Positions 22,844 through 34,622 of a stretch of DNA of 64,000 nucleotides are shown piece after piece; the stretch's first letter is position 1, and each line of letters opens with the position of its first letter. The notes under the pieces are model-generated. The model searched no databases, was not told where the DNA came from, and saw nothing but the letters and a program-made list of their open reading frames with translations. Source of the stretch: Sporobolomyces roseus (taxonomy: Eukaryota; Basidiomycota; Microbotryomycetes; Sporidiobolales; Sporidiobolaceae); assembly GCA_016617785.1 (NCBI GenBank), contig JADILM010000004.1:248001-312000 (forward strand), in the 5' to 3' direction. Position numbers and translations under genes: made by a program.

Positions 22844-25308
22844 TCATGCCGTTCTCGCCTCGAATTCAGCCAAAGTCTCAAAATTCCATAGACTCAAATC
22901 TCCCATCAGCTGGTCCATGTATCTCAGCGTACCCTTCTCCATGTGTGCATCAGCGAGGCCATCGTACTCGTCAGCAAGCACCATTGTTCCAACTGGTCTC
23001 AAAATGAGATCCAAGAATTCTTCAAGAACCTTTGGTTTCGAGGACATTCGGTGGTAGAGCGAACGTTGTTTGCCGAGGAAAATCGTCGCGAGTGGTTGGA
23101 GGATCGAGCGTAAGGTAGCCTGGCAAACCTCGCGACGCGGGCCCGGGCCAACTGAGGAAGAAGGGTAGATTCGCAAGTTTCAGCGTTTCATTGAGAGTAG
23201 AGAGAGACAGTGAACATACAGAACTTTTGAGTGTAGTCTCGAATACAAGCAATGTGAGCGACGCTGGAGAGTACACCTCGGAGACTGCGACTGTCGCTTT
23301 CGAGCTCGCTACGGGAGAAGAAAGCGTCAATGATCGCGCATTAGAGGGTAAGCCGGAGACACAAGCGACTCACCAGCACAGAGCGAGAGTCTCAGCAAAA
23401 GCTTTCTCTTCATCGTGGTCAGAGAGCAATTCAGTGGCTGACCTTGCTGTCGACAGGCGAAAGAAACGTATTCAGCCTCGAACAACTCGTTCTCGAAAGA
23501 AGGAAAGATCGAGAGCAGCCTTACCCAATCGAGCCGCATCTCTCATCAGCTTGAGATTGGGCCAGAAAACGGTCTTGTGCGTGTTGATGTGATCAGTTTT
23601 GTCAGGTAGCTGAGCTTTCGAACGAGCGAAGAAAGCTTCGATAACGTAAGCTCTCGCAATACATCCTTTCTATTGTTATTCAAGGAGAGGATTGTCTCAG
23701 CGCAATCCAAACAAGACGAGAGATGTCAACTTACTTTACCAAGCGTCAACGGTGGACTCTTGCTTGTTTCTGATTGCCTCCAAATATCAGATTTCTGTTT
23801 ACTCGATGACAGAATCAGACTTGAGCTCCTTGAATTGACAGTAGTTTGTACGCACCTTGAGTAGGCCCGTTGTTAATTCGGAAATATATCGAGTCAGTCT
23901 GCTAGGTAACCTATCTCCTACGAGCAGAGTTCGATATGCACAATCTACGGGGTCTCTATTTGATCAGCGTCTGCGCGTACGATAGCAGAGGAAGGATCAC
24001 GCACATACGACATAGCCAATTAGGGGTACCGCAATCTTGAGTCGCTCGCTCAGCATATTGGCCTTCGATAACGATCCATGTCCGTCGAGGACACTATAGA
24101 AGTCACTTGTGCATGAAGCTACGGAACTTGAGAGTCAGAGCTTGCAGGTCTCGCAAAAGACTGAAGAGTTTGGACTGACCAGGGTCGGTTGACATATTTC
24201 GTAGAATCTGAATTAATCGCAGGACGACCCACCGCTCAACAAGCTCCTTGATACCTCTATATATTCATTGTTCTTAGATCATCCGCTTCTTCACGCTAGT
24301 AGAGATGATCAGAACGAACCCAGGTCCTTCGAGTCCGAGAGTTGGGATCGAACTCGCGTAGAATCTCATGGTTTCAGTATCGAAGGGACGAGCGTGTCGT
24401 TCCAGCAGGCGATCGAGCTTCTCCAGGAGTTGATCACGTTCAATGCCTCGACAGGTGAAATGCATAGCTCTCGGATCGATATGAGCTACCTCTGAATGAA
24501 AGAAGGCAAACTTGTGAGCGAATAGAGCTCAGGTGATCAGTATAAATGAGAAGCTTACCGAGAACCATGAGAAGACCCTCAATGTCTGGATGGTCCGATT
24601 CGGGATCGCAAGTCTCAAAGAAGCGCTCCCACCCTTCCTCGATCTCATTGAACACCATGACGATGGTCTGTACTATCGGGTTTTTGCTTAAATCGTTGCC
24701 CCTGGACAAAAACTCCAGATGTGCTTGCCCAAAGTCGCGTTCGAGAGGTTCAGTTGTCCCGATCAGCTTTCGCCTTTCTGCCTCCGCTTGTCCTGCTTTC
24801 TCGGCCTCTGCTAGCATTCTCCGTCGATAATTCTGTTCTGTGGAGCACTCGGCGGCATTTGTGACTACTCGCGATAGATGAAGAGTCAGTCTCGTTCTCC
24901 CTGATAGTGATGGAAAGCACTTACAATCTTCTACCGCGAGAGCAAATTCCCCCAAGGCTTTTCTTGCTACCGCACGCTTTTCGAGCGCTCTTGAGTAATC
25001 TTCCTTGTACTGAAGAGCAGCGCAAGCGTCGAGAACGGCTAGCATTGTCTAGAAGGTCGATCAGCGGAAAAGCTGACGAAACTAAACGACGAAAGCGACG
25101 TACCCCAATCATAGCCAAACATCGCATTATAGGCTCCGGCTCTGCCACAGTGCAGTGCAACTACATGATCCTGACGTTCCGGTGCGGTAGGATCCTGTAG
25201 GGCTAGCGTGAAGTACTCGACAGCTTTCGCACTTTGCTTCTTTTGAAGCGCTTCGTTCGCTAGTTTCCGATACTCGAGCCCCTCCTTCCGCCTTTTATCC
25301 TCACTCAT
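22844..25308 (-). CDS. TPR-domain protein, paralogue A
   Basis: Starts MSEDKRRKEGLEYRKLANEA (25308) and ends ETLAEFEARTA (TGA 22844-22846), with about eight to ten introns. The N-terminal 120 residues form three TPR-like helix pairs: KQSAKAVEYFTLALQDP, VALHCGRAGAYNAMFGYDWA, SRALEKRAVARKALGEFALA. The middle contains TEPLERDFGQAHLEFLSRGN and GWERFFETCDPESDHPDIEG, which has a near copy in paralogue B (GWIRFFETCDLESEEPDLEG). The C-terminal block LIGDLSLW-like segment (DQLMGDLSLWNFETL) aligns with EQFSGDMSVWTFES in paralogue B. The family outside this window is not recognised; a TPR adaptor role is the only inference. Exons between 23.2 and 24.3 kb are poorly resolved. It lies in the outer part of the left arm of the large inverted duplication. 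Confidence 0.65.
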
Positions 25309-25595
25309 CTCGGAGCTGCTTGGAGTATCGTCAGCTCTTCTGGAGGGAAGATAGGAGGAGAGCAACTTACCAAAGTTGACTGAACAATCGAGGTCAAAGA
25401 GAGGACTGGGAGCTGGCTGTACCAACTGTTGGAAGCCGAAAATGAATATAGAGGTCTAGCTGAAGTCGATTCGGAAGCGTGGTCAAAGCGAAAGTGAAGT
25501 GTTTGTGGGAGAGAGAGAGAGAGTCAGCCCTTGCTCTGCAACCAACCACTCTGACTCACCTTAATACTCTCGGAGCAGTATCAGATAGCTCTACT

Positions 25596-26088
25596 ATGCT
25601 GTATGAATATCCCTCGACCGTAACATCACTTTCCAACTCTTTCACCTCGATTCTCCACACCTTCATCTTCGATCAAACAGCACAACTCCCGATCAACTTC
25701 AAGGGCGCCTCAGAAGCCTTCGATAGCCTCATCAACTACCTCGCAGCCGACCTCGCTATTCAACGAGCTGACCAGAGCCGTCATCGCTCTTTCATTCTCG
25801 ACCACTTCACCAAATCTCGACTATCTTCGCTTTATGCACACTGGAAGATTCGGGAGATGAGCTCGAGTGAAGTAAGAGACTCAGGGGATAGGCAGTGAGG
25901 GGGTTGAGACTAAATGGAGTCACCGTCGTTACTTGACGACTCGATCTCGCCGTTTCATTCCCACTCTGTAGACGCTGTCCTCGACCCTTCGACGAACCGT
26001 ACGAACAGCATTTACTCTGGCGGATTCCAATGTTCACTACGTCTTCGACAATGGTACAACAAGTCAACCCCGTTACTCGTCGGATTAG
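25596..26088 (+). CDS. Small unrecognised protein in the left arm
   Basis: Two exons, 25596-25871 and 25972-26088, with a GTAAGA...GTAG intron in phase 0, give about 130 residues: MLYEYPSTVTSLSNSFTSIL, then FDQTAQLPINFKGASEAFDS, LINYLAADLAIQRADQS, and in exon 2 RTAFTLADSNVHYVFDNG. The corresponding right-arm sequence (33839-34332) keeps exon 2 open with the same stop position but has in-frame stops in exon 1. Function unknown. The conserved exon 2 in both copies argues that it was translated at the time of duplication, but the gene could also be a decaying relic in this arm. Confidence 0.4.
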
Positions 26089-26920
26089 GGAACGACTACT
26101 CGGATCCTTCTCTCCTTCGTCGAGCAATTACACCCTGAGACACCACTCTCGACACACACACTACCCTCAGCGTCCTACAGCATCGATATGCTTCGATCTG
26201 CTTGAGCGATAGAGTTGAAACCGCGGAGAAAGGAAGATGGAGAAGAGAAAGAGCGGGAGAGACTAGGCAGAGGATGAACCGAGAATCCGACGATCATGGA
26301 CAAGAGGGAGGCACGGAAGGATCCGTAGACGGCTTACACAGGTTCGAACGTTCGACGAGGTGGAGGATCGCAAGGGATCGTAGTCGTCTTTCGCTTTTGC
26401 AATCTCAGCGACATTCCACCTTGATCTTCTTCAGTACAACTCTCGTATCCCTACTTCAACATTACAAAGTCGATTCCGCAACGACGTTAAGAAGACTCGC
26501 TTCCAATAGTGATCGGGACGAAGGGATGAACGAGTTCAGTGACCTTGAAATGATCGCTCAGGTATCGCCGGTCTCTCCCCGCTCGACTCTCATCCCTCTC
26601 CTTCTCGACATCAAACTGAATGTCAACACAGTGCTATCAAACAGCACCTGTGACTATACGCTTCATGTACGGTCGACCTTCTCGAAGGAAATCGTCGAAC
26701 GTTGCGTCTGTACCCGAAACATCTTCTCCGATATCATCCCTCGGACTTCATTTCCTCATCCCGAAAAAGGTCACGAGATTCGAAGCACACTCCTCTCGAG
26801 GTAAAGTTTTAGAGTTTGTTTACTTCTCCTTCCTCAAACTGAGATCTCTCTTCTCCTCCCTCTTTTCCCTTATCTCCTCCCTTGTTTCAACCCTTCTTTC
26901 CATCTCGGCTCTTCTCAAGG
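26089..26920. other. Arm-conserved region upstream of the Ser-rich gene
   Basis: About 830 bases that are similar to the right arm (33003-33838). An open frame of 200 codons at 26202-26804 is not preserved in the right arm, where it is truncated and rearranged, so it is not supported as a gene. The last 100 bases before 26921 are CT-rich. This stretch most likely holds the promoter and leader of the Ser-rich gene plus decayed sequence. Confidence 0.4.
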
Positions 26921-27952
26921 ATGCCCTTGCTTGACTACTTGCGATGTCGTTCTACCTCAACTTCAAGTCCAAATATCGAGATACAACAACAATCGATTCC
27001 CTCGTTCACTGTCAGTTCTCTCCTCTCTCATCTTACCCTGCTACTCACACACGATCACTCACAATAGATCAACATCTCGGATCATGATCAATCAATCCCC
27101 TTCCCAATCGAGACGGTTCCCTCCCCTCGACCTCTTTCAACTCTTCGCCGAGTCTCTTCCTTCCTCTCCTCCTCTACGCGATCTCGACATCTCTCCACTC
27201 TCACTACACGCACAAGATCCAAATCTACCTTGAAAGCGACTCTCTCAATCTCTACCACGTTCTCTACTTTCTCTCCCAAATCGACCGCTTCTTCAAGCGA
27301 AGAATTGAAACGATTCATCTCCTATCCCATCTTGCAATCTTCGAGCTCGCCGATCTCTCCTCAATCATCGGAACATAGTCATGAAGAATGGGGAAAGAGG
27401 GTAATGAAGGAAACGGAGAAAGAGCGGGATTCAATATCGATTTATGGATTGGAGGAGATCCTTCGACTTTCACTCTGCCCTCCTCATCTCTTCCAGGAGG
27501 ACAACACCATTCAACACTACTCTCACTTCTCGTCACCTTCCGCCTCGAATCATAATTCGGTCATTTCAAGCGATGAATCGGTTTCGCTCTCCCTCTTCGA
27601 CGATGAAAGTCTATGTTACCACTCTCCTTCAAAGGCCAGCTACCCTGATCAGCCCGTCGTACACTCTACATCAGTCTTTCCCGCTCGCTCGGGGTCTCGC
27701 ACGATCCCAACGACTCGCTCGACTCCCCATTTCGCATCGGAGGAAGAAGGTTTCTCATTCTGTCCGACTCAATCTTCTTCGACACTCACTACTCCAGTCT
27801 CGTCTCCCGCTCGCTCGATCATGGACCATGGCCTCTTCTCGCCTTCTACTCCTCGACTCGAAAGTAAGAGGTTCGAATCGAGTCCTTCCTCACTGCTTTC
27901 CTTGCCTCCATCGTACGCTCTCCTGCCGTTCGTCTCCCCTTCATTGAGCTGA
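26921..27952 (+). CDS. Ser-rich protein of unknown function, left-arm copy
   Basis: Exons 26921-27010 and 27068-27952, joined by a GTCAGT...AATAG intron, give 324 residues. It begins MPLLDYLRCRSTSTSSP and continues with a Ser/Thr/Arg-rich region (RVSSFLSSSTRSRHLSTLTT), the helical acidic segment EEWGKRVMKETEKERDSISI, and YGLEEILRLSLCPPHLF, then a long Ser/Pro-rich half ending LLPFVSPSLS. Arg/Ser clusters and many SP/TP sites suggest a phosphorylated, mostly disordered protein. I do not recognise a family. The right arm encodes a near-identical 324-residue paralogue; the central 88 residues from MKATLSISTTFSTFSPKSTA onward are identical apart from one Gln/Arg change at the end. Confidence 0.7.
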
Positions 27953-28688
27953 CATGAACGAACAAGCATAGTGGCACTGATCTTCTCGACGTCCCTTCCT
28001 TGCCTCCCTTCAACACTCCAGAGAAGAGTTCCCATCCCTTCGCAAGGAATTCAGGTCACTGGCTCGTTTCGTCGTCTCCCACCCGCTCACTTCATTAGAC
28101 ATGCATCAGTTGGATATCGGCTGAGAATCCTTGAACCTAGACTAGACAACACGAAAACTCACTGTCGTTTCCCCCTCATCCTCATTTCTCCTTCGTTTCG
28201 AAAAGTAGCAATCTCTCGCTTCTCCATCCCTAGATTTCCGCTTTCTAAACTCTTTTGTTCGTTCACTTCATCCGTACCAGTCCTTCCTTCTTTGTAGTCG
28301 TTCGTTCCATTTGTTGCCGTAAATACAGACTCCTTCGTTCCTCTCGCCGCGAATACTCCTTCCGACGCGAGAAAAGAGCAAGCGAGCTAATGTACTGCTC
28401 CCGAGCAAGCGCATTGTTCGTGTAGAGCGCAAACTGGGATTCGGCTTGTATCATGGAGAATGAGTCTGAACGAAACGAGACTGTTAAAAATTGCGAGGGT
28501 GACTAAACGAGATCCGAAACTAGCTACAACAAAAACCGTACTGAAGTGAAGTGAATGTACACGTAAAGAGACCGAAAACCGACCGTGCCAGACGAGAGTT
28601 CCTAACTTATACATGATCTTCCTTTTCCCGTTCTCCAACCTCCTCAATCAAGCGAAAGCGATTCCTTTTCCCCTCGTCTCTCCCTCCC
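27953..28688. other. 3' flank of the Ser-rich gene and inner arm boundary
   Basis: Sequence to about 28375 is repeated, inverted, at 31535-31964. Beyond it, 28376-28688 is single-copy and contains the 3' region of the minus-strand gene that ends at 28689. No gene is supported here. Confidence 0.5.
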
Positions 28689-29937
28689 TCAAAGCCTAGC
28701 TCTCTCAACTCCCGTCATCGAATCCCTCATCTGCCCCTCCTGATCACCCTCCCTAATCCTCCTCATAGTCCAAGCCTCAATTTTTTTCTTCTGCAAACCA
28801 ATCATGATCCTCCCATCGACTCCAACTCCAGGATTCTCAACTTGCCTCTTCTTAGCCTTTCTAACCCCATCCGTTCCTAGTGCTATTTGAGCGATTGGGA
28901 GCCCACGAATATCCTTAAAGAGTTCGAAGACGTCGTTCGTACCGTTTTGTGGTTCGGAAGGGTAGGAATCGAGTTCGAGGAATTCGGTGGGATTCGTAGT
29001 GAGTGGTGTTGAGTTTTGGGGGAAGAGGTGGAGGTGAGGACCGAAGGAACGGGAAATATCGAGGAGGAAGGAAGTGAGGAGTTCGGGTCGTTGGGGAGGG
29101 GGTTGAGCGATAATGGGAGCGGGTGTGGGAGCAACAGGAGAAGCGCGGTATGAAGGAGGAGCTTGATGGTTTGTGTAGGTTGAAGCTTGACTAGCTGGTG
29201 GACCAGTATTTTGTCGTTCGTGTTTGACGTGCGAAACGATACTTGCACTCCTCCTTGATCCAGCTTGACTACTACCTTCTCCACCTCCTCCTCTAGCGAG
29301 ATTGTTCGCAGCATCCCTCATGTCGACGTCTGGAGCAGGTGATTCCGAACCAGAAGCGAAACCTCTCGAAGGTTGAACTGGCATTAGAGGAGGGTTCTCG
29401 AAAGAAGGATCGTTTGGGGGAAGTAAAGATCGACGTCGGTTCTCGTTTTCGATGTCCATGGGTTCGTAGGGTGCTGCATGATCGTGTTTCGGAGAGAAAG
29501 GTTCGGAATCGGTGGTTTCTTTGCCTGAGATTCGATACCCGTCGGCTCCGAGTTCGGGGAAGTGACAGAACAAGCCAGTAATCGAGAAGACGCAGTCACT
29601 GTCACAGGGAAGAAAGGTTGGCTATGGAATGAGAAAGAGAAGAGGAAGGATACTAACGGTTTGGTTGCGCATGCGAGAGTAGTGGTCGAATTGGGGATCT
29701 CTTTCTCGACTCGAATGTCATATCCTTGCGTCCATTGATAAGCACGATAGAGCTTTACGAAGCTATCCTGTGAGGGTCAAGGATGCGAATGGATCAGCTG
29801 CTGAAAGGGAAGACAAAAAGGAATAGACAACTTACGGAACTCTTGTATTTCCCGTCAGTTGCCGGATGAGGACCATAAGTCTTGTCCAATACGACCTTTG
29901 GCACTTTTACTTTCTTAATTGGTCGTTGTGAAGACAT
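28689..29937 (-). CDS. Unrecognised protein in the spacer of the inverted duplication
   Basis: Exons 29836-29937, 29658-29768 and 28689-29598 join in frame to about 373 residues. The N-terminus MSSQRPIKKVKVPKVVLDKT, YGPHPATDGKYKSSDSF, VKLYRAYQWTQGYDIRVEKE and a Cys-containing stretch look globular and conserved-like. The middle is Pro/Ser/Ala-rich. The C-terminal 120 residues (LLTSFLLDISRSFGPHLHLF, DVFELFKDIRGLPIAQIALG, then a basic helix RKAKKRQVENPGVGVDGRI) look folded again. I cannot name the family; the basic ends suggest a nuclear protein. The frame is open upstream to 29982, so a start 15 codons earlier at a non-standard position is not excluded. It shares a 201-base divergent promoter region with RPN13. 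Confidence 0.65.
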
Positions 29938-30138
29938 GTTTGAAGCGAGAGTCGAGTCGAGATGTGGATTGACCGGAACCAAGTGGGAGTTCGTGAGACC
30001 ACCTTTGAGTAGCTCCTGAGGGTTCGTTATTATGTTTCAGTAGGTCTAGGAGTGATTCGAGCGAGTTGTGAGATTAAAGTGATGAATAGAAGATCAAGAG
30101 ACATCTCTTGACCCACAACCACTCACTACTCTTAAAGA
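29938..30138. promoter_or_regulatory. Divergent promoter region between the unrecognised spacer gene and RPN13
   Basis: Only 201 bases separate the two ATGs, so both promoters must overlap. I see no motif that I can name with confidence, in particular no clear GGTGGCAAA-type proteasome element. Confidence 0.5.
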
Positions 30139-31385
30139 ATGGCACCTATCATTCAATTCAAAGCAGGGAGATCATTCAGGCAAGGAGAGACGAATCAAGT
30201 CATCAGTCAACCCGATCGAGGGTGAGTCTCCCACCTCTCTCTCTCTCTCCACTCTCCCACTCCTCTCGCTGACCACTCCCTCTTGTAGTCTCGTATACCT
30301 AGAGGAAGAAGATGGTCTACTACACTTCTACTACAAAGATCTGTCCTCCTCAGCAGTCGTCGAAGATTTGATCATTTTCCCCGGTGATGCAACTTTTAAA
30401 ATCGCCAACAAACCCAACCGAGTTTCAGTACTCAAGTTCAACAGTTCATCCGCGAGACATTTCTTCTGGCACCAGGATCAAGGGTTGAGTGAGGACGAGT
30501 TCGAGGCGAGAGGGAAAAGGGTTAATGAATTGATCGGAGGGGAAACTGAGGAAGGAGAGGCAGAGACGACTTCAGGAATGGAAGTAGAGGCTGCGTGAGT
30601 CTAATGTTTACCCTGTGTATTACCCCCCTTCGTCCCCTGTAACCTTTCCCTGCTGCCTTTGCAAATACTCTTTCTTCGTTCTTTCCCTTTCCCTTGACGA
30701 GAGAACAAGAGCTGAACCGTCTTTCTCTTTTGTCCAGTGCTGCTCCTTTGACTTCTGCTCCCACTGCTCCTGCTCCCGCCGCCTCTACATCGACTTCGAG
30801 AGGAGGACCACCTCCCGTTTCCGGCTCTCAAGCACTCCAACTCGAAAACATCCTCTCCGCGTTCCGAGCTGCAGGCGGATCGAAATCGACCGGCACCAGT
30901 TCAGGATCCGAGATGGGTGCCCTACAATCTGCTTTACGAGGAGTAGGATCTGGTGCTCCCGGTACGTTTTCCCCTTTCCCCTCTCTCCGTTTCCCTACTA
31001 ACCTTCCCCTCTTCTTCTAGAATTCACTCTCCCCGACGTCCTCCCCTCCTCCGCGCTCACATCCCTAATCTCCACCCTCCCCGATTCCTCTCTCTCCCAT
31101 TTATCCTCCTTCCTCCCTCCAACCCTCCCCTCCTCTTCTCCGGCCGAACAACGTTCCTCCTTGATCCGTGCACTCACTTCACCGGAATTCAAGAGGAGTA
31201 CTGCGAGTCTAGATAGGGCGTTGAGGACGGGAGCCACGGGTCCCGTTGTCAGAAGTTTGGGAATGCAGAGAGGAGAGGAAGGGGTCGAGGAATTCTTGGG
31301 AGAGATCTTGAGGGGCGTGGAGGAGGAGAAGAAGGGAGAGGAGAAGGGAGATGGGAAGGAGAGTGAGGAGAAGATGCAGGAGTAG
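30139..31385 (+). CDS. RPN13: Proteasomal ubiquitin receptor Rpn13 (ADRM1) with Pru and DEUBAD domains
   Basis: Starts MAPIIQFKAGRSFRQGETNQ (30139), with introns near 30222-30288, 30596-30736 and 30961-31019. Residues 1-115 are a Pru domain: FKAGR, then DGLLHFYYKDLSSSAVVEDL, FPGDATFKIANKPNRVSVLK and ARHFFWHQDQ. This PH-like fold binds Rpn2 and ubiquitin on the 19S particle. After a linker (SGSQALQLENILSAF) the C-terminal domain FTLPDVLPSSALTSLISTLP, LLPPTLPSSS-like text and FKRSTASLDRALRTGATGPV is the DEUBAD domain that recruits and activates Uch37/UCHL5. Many yeasts have only the Pru domain; here the longer animal/fission-yeast form is complete. The Glu/Lys-rich tail ends EEKMQE. Confidence 0.93.
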
Positions 31386-31964
31386 CGGTGAATTGGGAAA
31401 GAGAAGGAGTAGCTCTAGTCACTCTCGCAATTCTTACCAGTCTCAGTTTCGTTCAAACCCGTTCGCTCAGCTTATATCGTAGATGAACGCGATATCGAAA
31501 GGATATCTCAAGTCGAAGAGGAAGTGCGAGCTTGGTTGTTGTTTCTCTCGGATCGAAAGGAATGTTCGCATCGAGAGGAACGAAAGAGTCTGTATTTACG
31601 GCGACAAATGGAACGAACGACGACGGCACAGAATACAAGGCTAGGACGGAAGGAACGAAGGAACGAAAGAATCTAGAAAGCGGAAAAGAAGAATGGAGAA
31701 GCGAGAAATTGCTACTTTTCGCAACGAAGGAGGAATGAGAGCAAAGGGGTAACGACAGTTCTGTATTCATCTAGTCCAAGTTCAGGTACTCTATATTGAT
31801 GACTGGGGCATGCGTGTCTAGTGTAGTGAGCGAGTTGGAGAAGACGAAACAAGCCAATGACCTGGATTCCGTGCGAAGGGATGGGAACTCTTCTCTGGAG
31901 TGTTGAAGAGAGGCAAGGAAGGGACGTCGAGAAGATCAGTGCCACTATGACTTGTTCGTTCATG

Positions 31965-33002
31965 TCAGCTCAATGAAGGGGAGACGAACGGCAGGAGAGC
32001 GTACGATGGAGGCAAGGAAAGCAGTGAGGAAGGACTGGATTCGAACCTCTTGCTTTCGAGCCTTGGAGTTGATGGAGCGAAGAGGCCATGATCCATGATC
32101 GAGCGAGCGGGAGACGAGACAGGCGTAGCGAGGGTCGAGGAAGATTGAGTCGGACAGAATGAGAACCCTTCTTCCTCCGATTCGAATTGGGGAGTCGAGC
32201 GAGTGGTTGAGATGGTGTGAGACCTTGAGCGAGCGGGAGACGATGAGGAGGAGTGTACGATGGGCTGATGAGGGTATTCAGCGTTCGAAGGAGAGTGGTA
32301 ACATAGACTTTCGTCGTCGAAAAGGGAAAGTGAAACGGATTCATCGCTTGAAATGACCGGATCGCGATTCGAGGCGGAAGGTGACGAGAAGTGAGAATAG
32401 TCTAGAGCGTTGTCTTCCCGAAAGAGATGAGGAGGGCAGAGTGAAAGTCGAAGGATCTCCTCCAATCCATAAATCGATATTGAATCCCGCTCTTTCTCCG
32501 TTTCCTTCATTACCCTCTTTCCCCATTCTTCATGACTATGTTCCGATGATTGAGGAGAGATCGGCGAGCTCGAAGATTGCAAGATGGGATAGGAGATGAA
32601 TCGTTTCAATTCTTCGCTTGAAGAAGCGGTCGATTTGGGAGAGAAAGTAGAGAACGTGGTAGAGATTGAGAGAGTCGCTTTCAAGGTAGATTTGGATCTT
32701 GTGCGTGTAGTGAGAGTGGAGAGATGTCGAGATCGCGTAGAGGAGGAGAGGAAGGAAGAGACTCGGCGAAGAGTTGAAAGAGGTCGAGGGGAGGGAACCG
32801 TCTCGATTGGGAAGGGGATTGATTGATCATGATCCGAGATGTTGATCTATTGTGAGTGATCGTGTATGAGTAGCAGGGTAAGATAGAGGAGAGAGAGGAG
32901 AGGACTGACAGTGAACGAGGGAATCGATTGTTGTTGATGTTTCTCGATACTAGGACTTGAAGTTGAGATAGAACGACATCGGAAGTAGTCAAACAAGGGC
33001 AT
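31965..33002 (-). CDS. Ser-rich protein of unknown function, right-arm copy
   Basis: Exons 32910-33002 and 31965-32846; same intron position and splice signals as the left-arm copy. It starts MPLFDYFRCRSISTSSP and has one extra residue in exon 1. Exon 2 from INISDHDQ through EEILRLSLCPPHLF is identical in protein to the left copy; after REDN the two diverge modestly (for example DYSHFSSPSASNRDPVISS) and both end FVSPSLS. Both reading frames are intact, so both copies may be functional. The sharp change from perfect to about 90% identity inside one exon suggests gene conversion. Confidence 0.7.
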
Positions 33003-33838
33003 ATTGAGAAGCTTCGAGTCGGAAAGAAGAGTTGTGAACAAGGGAGGAGATAAGGGAAAAGAGGGAGGAGAAGAGAGATCTCAGGAGAGAAAGAGGTAAA
33101 CAAACTCTAGAACTTTATCTCGAGAGGAGTGTGCTTGGGATCTCGTGACCCTCTTCGGGGTGAAAGTCCGCGGGACGACGGAGAAGATGGTTCGGGTACA
33201 GACTTGGAAGAAAACGTTCGTCGATTCCCTTCGAGAAGGTCGACCGTACATGAAGCGGGTAGTTCCCGGTACTACGTGACGGCACTGTATTGAGAGTTCG
33301 ATGTCGACGGAGAGAGACGAGAGTCGAGCGGGGAGAGAATGGCGACCTCAGAGCGATCATTTCAAGGTCACTGAACTCGTCTTCTTCCTTCCTCCTCGTG
33401 GCGTTCGAACGCGAGTATTCCCTAGTAGCGACGAATATTTTTGCTGTCTCGATTGCGCACCGCTGAGTGAAGAAACGAGAGTTGTAGTGAGGAAGATCGA
33501 GGTGAAATGGCGATGGAATTGCAAAAGCGAAAGATCACTACTGCGTCGATCCCTTGCGATCCTCCACCTCGTCGAACGTTCGAACCTGTGTAAGCCGTCT
33601 ACGGATCCTTCCGTGCCTCCCTCTTGTCCATGATCGTCGGATTCTCGGTTCATCCTCTGCCTAGTCTCTCCCGCTCTTTCTCTTCTCCAGCTTCCTTCCT
33701 CTACGTCTCGGGCTCTATCGGTCAAGCAGATCGAAGCATATCGATGCTGTAGGACGCTGAGGGTAGTGTGTGTGTCGAGAGTGGTGTCTCAGGGTGTGGT
33801 TGCTCGACGAAGGAGAGAAGGATCCGAGTAGTCGTTCC
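33003..33838. other. Arm-conserved region upstream of the right-arm Ser-rich gene
   Basis: Counterpart of 26089-26920. Similarity to the left arm is patchy, with indels that destroy open frames in both arms. No gene is supported. Confidence 0.4.
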
Positions 33839-34332
33839 CTAAGTCGACGAGTGACGGGGTAGACTTGTTGTGCCATTGTCCAAGACGTAGTGAACATTGG
33901 AGTCCGCCAGAGTGAGCGCTGTTCGTACGATCGGTCGAAGGGTCGAGAACCGCGTCGAGAGAGTGGGATTGAAACGGCGAGATCAAGTCGAAAGTAACGA
34001 CGGCGGTTCCGTGTGGAGTCAGCCTGCATCACTGCCTATCCCTTGACTCTCTTACTTCATTCCAGCTCATCTCCTGAATCATCCGGTCTGCATAAACCGA
34101 AGTTAGTCGAGATTTGGTGAAGTGGTCGAGAATGAAAGAGCGATGACGGCTTCAATGAACTTGTGAAATGGTGCGGTCGGCTGCGAGGTAGTTGATGAGG
34201 CTATCGAAGGCTTCTTAGGCGCCCTTGAAGTTGATCGAGAGTTGTGCTGATTGATCAAAGATGAGCGGGGAAAGAATCGAGGTGGAAGAAGTTGGAGAAG
34301 ACCAGCGCTATCGAGGGATTTGGTCAGGGCAT
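33839..34332 (-). pseudogene. Decayed right-arm copy of the small gene at 25596-26088
   Basis: Aligned to the left-arm gene it is 494 bases against 493. The ATG is followed after one codon by an in-frame TGA, and the segment that reads INFKGASEAFDS in the left arm has a TAA in place of the Ser codon. Exon 2 is still open (RTALTLADSNVHYVLDNG) and ends at the same stop position. With at least two stops in exon 1 it is a pseudogene unless a different exon plan is used. Confidence 0.5.
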
Positions 34333-34622
34333 AGTCGAGCTATATCTTACTGCTTCTAGAGTGTTCAGCGAGTCGGAGTGGGTGATGACAGAGCAAGAGC
34401 TGGCACTCTCTTCCTCAAACACCTCACTTTCGCTTTGACCACGCTTCCGGATCGACCTCAGCTAAGCCTCTATATTCACGTCTAGCTCTCCAAATCTAGT
34501 ATCGCCAACTCGAAACGCTCTCGATCTCCACTTCCGACCTCGATTGTTCACTGAACTTTGGTCAGTTGGGATATCCTCTTGCATACCCAAATCGTGCTAA
34601 TGAGCTACTTGGCCGTGTCAGT

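Larger units (their letters stand above)
22844..28375. repeat. Left arm of a large imperfect inverted duplication
   Basis: This arm carries TPR paralogue A (minus), a small gene (25596) and a Ser-rich gene (26921, plus). The same order appears inverted at 31535-37114. Nucleotide similarity is visible from about 28375 outward to beyond 25440. It is essentially perfect over about 27070-27480, roughly 90% in the rest of the Ser-rich gene, lower around 25.5-26.8 kb, and only protein-level within the TPR genes. The spacer between arms is about 3.2 kb. Confidence 0.85.

Noticed and set aside
26202..26804. 200-codon open frame on the plus strand
   Set aside because: The inverted right-arm counterpart does not keep the frame, no domain is visible, and it overlaps the presumed promoter of the Ser-rich gene.
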